From contig JBAMDO010000499.1 of the NCBI GenBank assembly GCA_037074765.1, forward strand, positions 1 to 11,405: a DNA stretch of 11,405 nucleotides. Direction: 5' to 3'. Source of the DNA: Mansonella perstans (lineage: Eukaryota > Nematoda > Chromadorea > Rhabditida > Onchocercidae). Below are positions 10,601-11,405 of the stretch, piece after piece (the stretch's first letter is position 1; every line of letters starts with the position of its first letter). The notes under the pieces were generated by a model. That model did no database searches. It was not told where the DNA came from and worked only from the letters and a program-made list of their open reading frames with translations. The translations under genes and the position numbers were made by a program.

Positions 10601-11260
10601 GATAGCAACTTAATGAAAATGAAATTTTGATAAAAATTTGAAAAAGCAGAAGGAAAAGACCTTTCTGTGTACCATCGCGTGCTACCTCAAAAGGATCCGA
10701 GAATAAAATGGCACCAATTGCACCAGCTGCTTGAGCATTCCAAATTTTATCACCCCGAAAAATCTTACCATATCTCATCATTGCTATTTTACCCTAGAAA
10801 ATATTATCCAATGAATAAATGTCAAATATGCTCTAGAATATACGGATTTATCATTAAAAAACTGAAAAATGAATTGCTTTGTTACATTATTATTAATAAT
10901 CATTTATTGTCAGCAGTAATTATAATAATAATTATTCAATAGTAATTGAAATTTCAACTTTCTGAATTATTAGCCAAGGAAAAAAAGAAAATTTGCTATA
11001 TTTTTTTCACTTTTAAATTTTAATTTAAAATTAAATTAGAACGAAATCATTCATAGTGTGTAATTCTCTTCTCTTTTTTCTTTTTTTTTTTTAATTCAAA
11101 AAAATAAAAAATAAAAAGTAAAGCAAAATATTTTATACCTTAGGATCAATGTCATAATACTTAAGACGTTCAAAATCTTCCTCTCGTCCAAAATGACAAT
11201 AGATAACTTGGCCACGAACTGTACCATTTGCCGAATAAGCCAACCATTGTAATCCAGCTC
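4506..11260 (-). CDS. FOLH1-like: Glutamate carboxypeptidase II / NAALADase-like M28B zinc metallopeptidase, 12 exons, 5' end outside window
   Basis: Joined exons (minus strand, transcript order): 11139-11260, 10661-10793, 10021-10157, 9002-9201, 8607-8788, 7740-7884, 7123-7236, 6749-6877, 6393-6486, 5523-5732, 4904-5140, 4506-4634. They give 609 residues plus a partial first codon and a TAA stop. The product aligns along its length with human PSMA/GCPII: PA (apical) domain about residues 1-200, catalytic domain about 198-418, helical dimerisation domain 419-609. Zinc ligands are His221, Asp231, Glu270, Asp298 and His399; the general base is Glu269. Family members are type II membrane ectoenzymes that remove C-terminal residues from small peptides as homodimers. 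Seven N-X-S/T sequons (11, 171, 303, 388, 416, 443, 485) fit an extracellular glycoprotein. The tail, membrane anchor and first protease segment are missing only because the window ends. Human pocket residues for glutamate are mostly changed. Family assignment is secure; substrate is unknown. The exact member (FOLH1, NAALAD2 or NAALADL1 type) is not resolved. Confidence 0.94.
4904..5140 (-). CDS. Exon k: helical dimerisation domain, middle part
   Basis: Residues 489-567. It reads [20 protein letters not shown] and [13 protein letters not shown], matching PSMA [20 protein letters not shown] and FYRHVIYAPSSHN, and ends with IHDA where PSMA has IYDA. The human glutarate-sensor pair Lys699-Tyr700, which follows SSHN and recognises the glutamate side chain, aligns with Ser554-Asp555. 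The acceptor is TTTTGCAG|GATTTC at 5142-5141. The donor is GCG|GTATGT at 4903-4902, phase 0. Confidence 0.94.
5141..5522 (-). other. Intron j-k (382 bp)
   Basis: GT..AG intron, phase 0. A 60-codon open frame crosses the donor on the minus strand but is low-complexity intron sequence read past the exon end. Confidence 0.8.
5523..5732 (-). CDS. Exon j: helical dimerisation domain, first part
   Basis: Residues 419-488. The preceding LT from exon i followed by [13 protein letters not shown] matches PSMA LTVAQVRGGMVFEL, and [17 protein letters not shown] matches ANSIVLPFDCRDYAVVL. This opens the C-terminal helical (transferrin-receptor-like) dimer domain. Sequons are N443-I-T and N485-V-S; the latter is near the position of human N638. 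The acceptor is ACTGCAG|GTTCAT at 5734-5733. The donor is ATG|GTATGA at 5522-5521, phase 0. Confidence 0.92.
5733..6392 (-). other. Intron i-j (660 bp)
   Basis: GT..AG intron, phase 0, uniformly AT-rich. No repeat, RNA gene or open frame of note was seen. Confidence 0.78.
6393..6486 (-). CDS. Exon i: catalytic domain, last zinc ligand (YHS)
   Basis: Completes Arg387, then residues 388-418. It reads [13 protein letters not shown], an almost exact match to PSMA GYPLYHSVYETYE. Tyr398 and His399 correspond to human Tyr552 (substrate contact) and His553 (zinc 2). Two sequons, N388-K-T and N416-L-T, are present. The acceptor is TTCCAG|GAATAA at 6488-6487. The donor is ACG|GTTAGC at 6392-6391, phase 0. 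It was too short to stand out as an open frame and was found by homology and splice-site matching. Confidence 0.92.
6749..6877 (-). CDS. Exon h: catalytic domain, substrate-pocket segment
   Basis: Completes Trp344, then residues 345-386 plus two bases. It reads [15 protein letters not shown], then [20 protein letters not shown], matching PSMA [20 protein letters not shown]. The human arginine-patch residues Asn519, Arg534 and Arg536 align with Ser368, Asp383 and Thr385, so this wall of the pocket is chemically different. The acceptor is TTACAG|GTTGAA at 6879-6878. The donor is TATAG|GTATAA at 6748-6747, splitting Arg387. Confidence 0.9.
7123..7236 (-). CDS. Exon g: catalytic domain, loop segment
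   Basis: Completes Leu306, then residues 307-343 plus two bases. It reads [20 protein letters not shown] and [11 protein letters not shown], matching PSMA RVDCTPLMYSLVHNLTKEL and GKSLYES. Human Arg463 and Asp465 of the S1 arginine patch correspond to His307 and Asn309 here. The acceptor is ATTTGTAG|GCATAT at 7238-7237. The donor is TTG|GTCAGT at 7122-7121, splitting the Trp codon 344. Confidence 0.87.
7237..7739 (-). other. Intron f-g (503 bp)
   Basis: GT..AG intron, phase 2. The donor-proximal part is strongly purine-rich on the plus strand (7650-7740), so pyrimidine-rich in the transcript. Nothing else was recognised. Confidence 0.78.
7740..7884 (-). CDS. Exon f: catalytic domain, DAEE motif
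   Basis: Completes Ala258, then residues 259-305 plus two bases. It reads [20 protein letters not shown] and VAYFNVDN, ending NYT. Glu269 is the general base, Glu270 a zinc ligand and Asp298 the other zinc ligand; the 269-298 spacing equals human Glu424-Asp453. Glu278 and Glu281 match the calcium-site residues 433 and 436. The sequon N303-Y-T is at the position of human N459. The acceptor is ATTGCAG|CGCGG at 7886-7885. The donor CTT|GTTTAA at 7739-7738 is poor but is the only GT that restores the frame to exon g. Confidence 0.93.
7885..8606 (-). other. Intron e-f (722 bp)
   Basis: GT..AG intron, phase 1. Bases 7980-8215 are less AT-rich than other introns and contain a diverged direct repeat (7997-8030 and 8169-8213). 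A plus-strand 39-codon open frame at 8445-8564 contains a small KPKD duplication. Neither is recognised. Confidence 0.75.
8607..8788 (-). CDS. Exon e: catalytic domain, first zinc ligands
   Basis: Completes Arg197, then residues 198-257 plus one base. It reads [30 protein letters not shown] and [13 protein letters not shown], matching PSMA IYNVIGTLRG / [20 protein letters not shown] / QSGAAVVHEIVRS. His221 (NHYD) binds zinc 1 and Asp231 (LDP) bridges both zincs, spaced ten residues apart as in the human enzyme (His377, Asp387). The acceptor is TTTGCAG|AACAAT at 8790-8789. The donor is CAG|GTAACT at 8606-8605, the best-matching donor in the gene. Confidence 0.95.
9002..9201 (-). CDS. Exon d: PA domain, distal part
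   Basis: Residues 131-196 plus two bases. It contains [20 protein letters not shown] and [11 protein letters not shown], and ends near ITVHSTLEI, matching PSMA LPSIPVHPIGYYDAQKLLEK and MHIHSTNEV. A sequon, N171-V-T, is present. The acceptor is TTTTCAG|GCTATG at 9203-9202, phase 0. The donor is ATAAG|GTTTTT at 9001-9000, chosen because it is the only one that keeps the frame into exon e (split Arg codon 197). It is a weak donor, and a better-looking AG|GTATTA lies 14 bases further on; see findings. Confidence 0.9.
9202..10020 (-). other. Intron c-d (819 bp, largest found)
   Basis: GT..AG intron, phase 0. It holds the 32-bp minisatellite at 9838-9989, starting about 30 bases from the exon c donor. 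The remaining 630 bases are AT-rich without coding signal. Confidence 0.8.
9838..9989. repeat. Degenerate 32-bp tandem repeat, about 4.7 copies
   Basis: Consecutive units at 9838-9870 (33 bp), 9871-9893 (shortened, 23 bp), 9894-9925, 9926-9957 and 9958-9989 (32 bp each). Each follows a pattern of AATGAATTAT, then CATAATTT, then a short variable stretch, then ATTTAGT or ATTTAAT. The copies differ at several positions, so the array is old or evolving. It lies inside the intron between exons c and d. Confidence 0.8.
10021..10157 (-). CDS. Exon c: PA domain, GVQRG / GDPLSPLYP segment
   Basis: Completes a split Glu codon (85) and gives residues 86-130. It reads [18 protein letters not shown] and [17 protein letters not shown], matching the GGGVQRGN and GDPLTPGYPANEYAYR region of PSMA. 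Tyr116 and Ser113 sit at the structural calcium-site positions Tyr272 and Thr269. Human Asn257, part of the S1' pocket, is replaced by Ser103. The acceptor is TTTTGCAG|AAAATG at 10159-10158. The donor GAA|GTATCA at 10020-10019 is phase 0. Reading past the donor soon hits a stop. A longer open frame at 9993-10199 is a different, non-homologous frame. Confidence 0.9.
10158..10660 (-). other. Intron b-c (503 bp)
   Basis: GT..AG intron, phase 1. Its donor-proximal part is dominated by AAT/GAT-type trinucleotides (10504-10605). The rest is T-rich with no recognisable element. Confidence 0.8.
10504..10605. repeat. AAT/GAT trinucleotide-rich tract
   Basis: Imperfect trinucleotide repeat (AAT with GAT, GAC, AAC, AGC variants) in the intron between exons b and c. 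A similar but weaker tract is at 2319-2369. Confidence 0.75.
10661..10793 (-). CDS. Exon b: PA domain core
   Basis: Residues 41-84 plus one base. It reads [16 protein letters not shown] and then [16 protein letters not shown], a very close match to the PSMA segment GKIVIARYGKVFRGNK / NAQLAGAKGVILYSDP. Arg53 (in IFRG) is the counterpart of human Arg210, which binds the substrate C-terminal carboxylate. The acceptor is TTTCTAG|GGTAAA at 10795-10794. The donor is AAAG|GTCTTT at 10660-10659, phase 1. The reading frame was chosen by homology and by exact phase agreement with both neighbours. Confidence 0.93.
10794..11138 (-). other. Intron a-b (345 bp)
   Basis: GT..AG intron joining phase 0 ends. 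It contains AT-rich inverted stretches (about 11014-11037, TTTTAAATTTTAATTTAAAA type), a run of T at 11081-11090 and ATT/AAT triplets at 10885-10935. No coding signal was seen. Confidence 0.8.
11139..11260 (-). CDS. Exon a: start of visible coding, PA domain
   Basis: Residues 1-40 of the visible protein. It reads [11 protein letters not shown] then [17 protein letters not shown], matching the PSMA stretch that contains FSAFSPQG and GDLVYVNYARTEDF. The acceptor is AAAATAG|GAGC at 11262-11261. The donor is AAG|GTATAA at 11138-11137. The exon starts with the last two bases of a split codon and ends in phase 0. It holds a sequon, N11-G-T. It is not the first exon of the gene: there is no start codon, signal anchor or membrane segment, and the first base is inside a codon, so at least one upstream exon lies beyond the window. 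Confidence 0.88.
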
Positions 11261-11405
11261 CTATTTTGCTTTACTTTCAAACAAACTAATTGCATTTGTT
11301 AAATTCTAGTGATTTTAATTCTTAAAATTTTTAAAATTCTTTAAATGAGGATAATTTAAATTTTTATTGAATTTGAAGTTGGAGGTTATTTGCGAATTAT
11401 TTTTT
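11261..11405 (-). other. Partial intron upstream of exon a
   Basis: AT-rich sequence with no open frame resembling the missing N-terminal part of the peptidase. It ends at the acceptor TAG (11263-11261) of exon a. The transmembrane and first protease exons must lie past the window edge. Confidence 0.6.

Noticed and set aside
10667..10942. Plus-strand 91-codon open frame
   Set aside because: It is antisense to exon b and then runs into triplet repeats (poly-Ile); no independent support.

Overview
The window looks like AT-rich eukaryotic nuclear DNA, most likely from a nematode. The introns are a few hundred bases long, every splice junction I placed is GT..AG, acceptors are short and T-rich (TTTTGCAG, TTTTCAG, TTTCTAG), and the flanking DNA is full of homopolymers and AT microsatellites. 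A spirurid or filarial worm would fit the compact gene and AT richness. The species assignment is inference; the sequence alone does not settle it.

One gene is certain. On the minus strand, 12 exons between 11260 and 4506 join in frame with matching phases at all 11 junctions. They encode the C-terminal 609 residues of an M28B zinc metallopeptidase of the glutamate carboxypeptidase II / NAALADase / PSMA (FOLH1) family, homologous to the C. elegans gcp-2 type. Exons 11139-11260 to 9002-9201 carry the protease-associated (apical) domain. Exons 8607-8788 to 6393-6486 carry the catalytic domain with all five zinc ligands and the catalytic glutamate. The last three exons (5523-5732, 4904-5140, 4506-4634) carry the helical dimerisation domain and the stop. 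The cytoplasmic tail, membrane anchor and first part of the protease domain (roughly 150 residues by comparison with human PSMA) must lie beyond base 11405.

The enzyme appears catalytically intact. However, the residues that give human GCPII its preference for glutamate/acidic substrates (arginine patch, glutarate sensor) are mostly replaced, so it may be a carboxypeptidase with a different side-chain preference. Seven N-glycosylation sequons fit an extracellular ectoenzyme.

The left part, 114 to about 4505, shows no recognisable gene. It is AT-rich intergenic/3' flanking DNA with a 37-T run, a (TA)n palindrome, pyrimidine tracts, a TGAT tetranucleotide repeat and one unexplained 56-codon ORF (2506-2676). 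Bases 1-113 are less AT-rich and may hold the 3' end of a neighbouring gene. Introns carry a 32-bp minisatellite (9838-9989), trinucleotide repeats and a diverged direct repeat. I found no tRNA, rRNA, CRISPR, transposon ORF or bacterial system.
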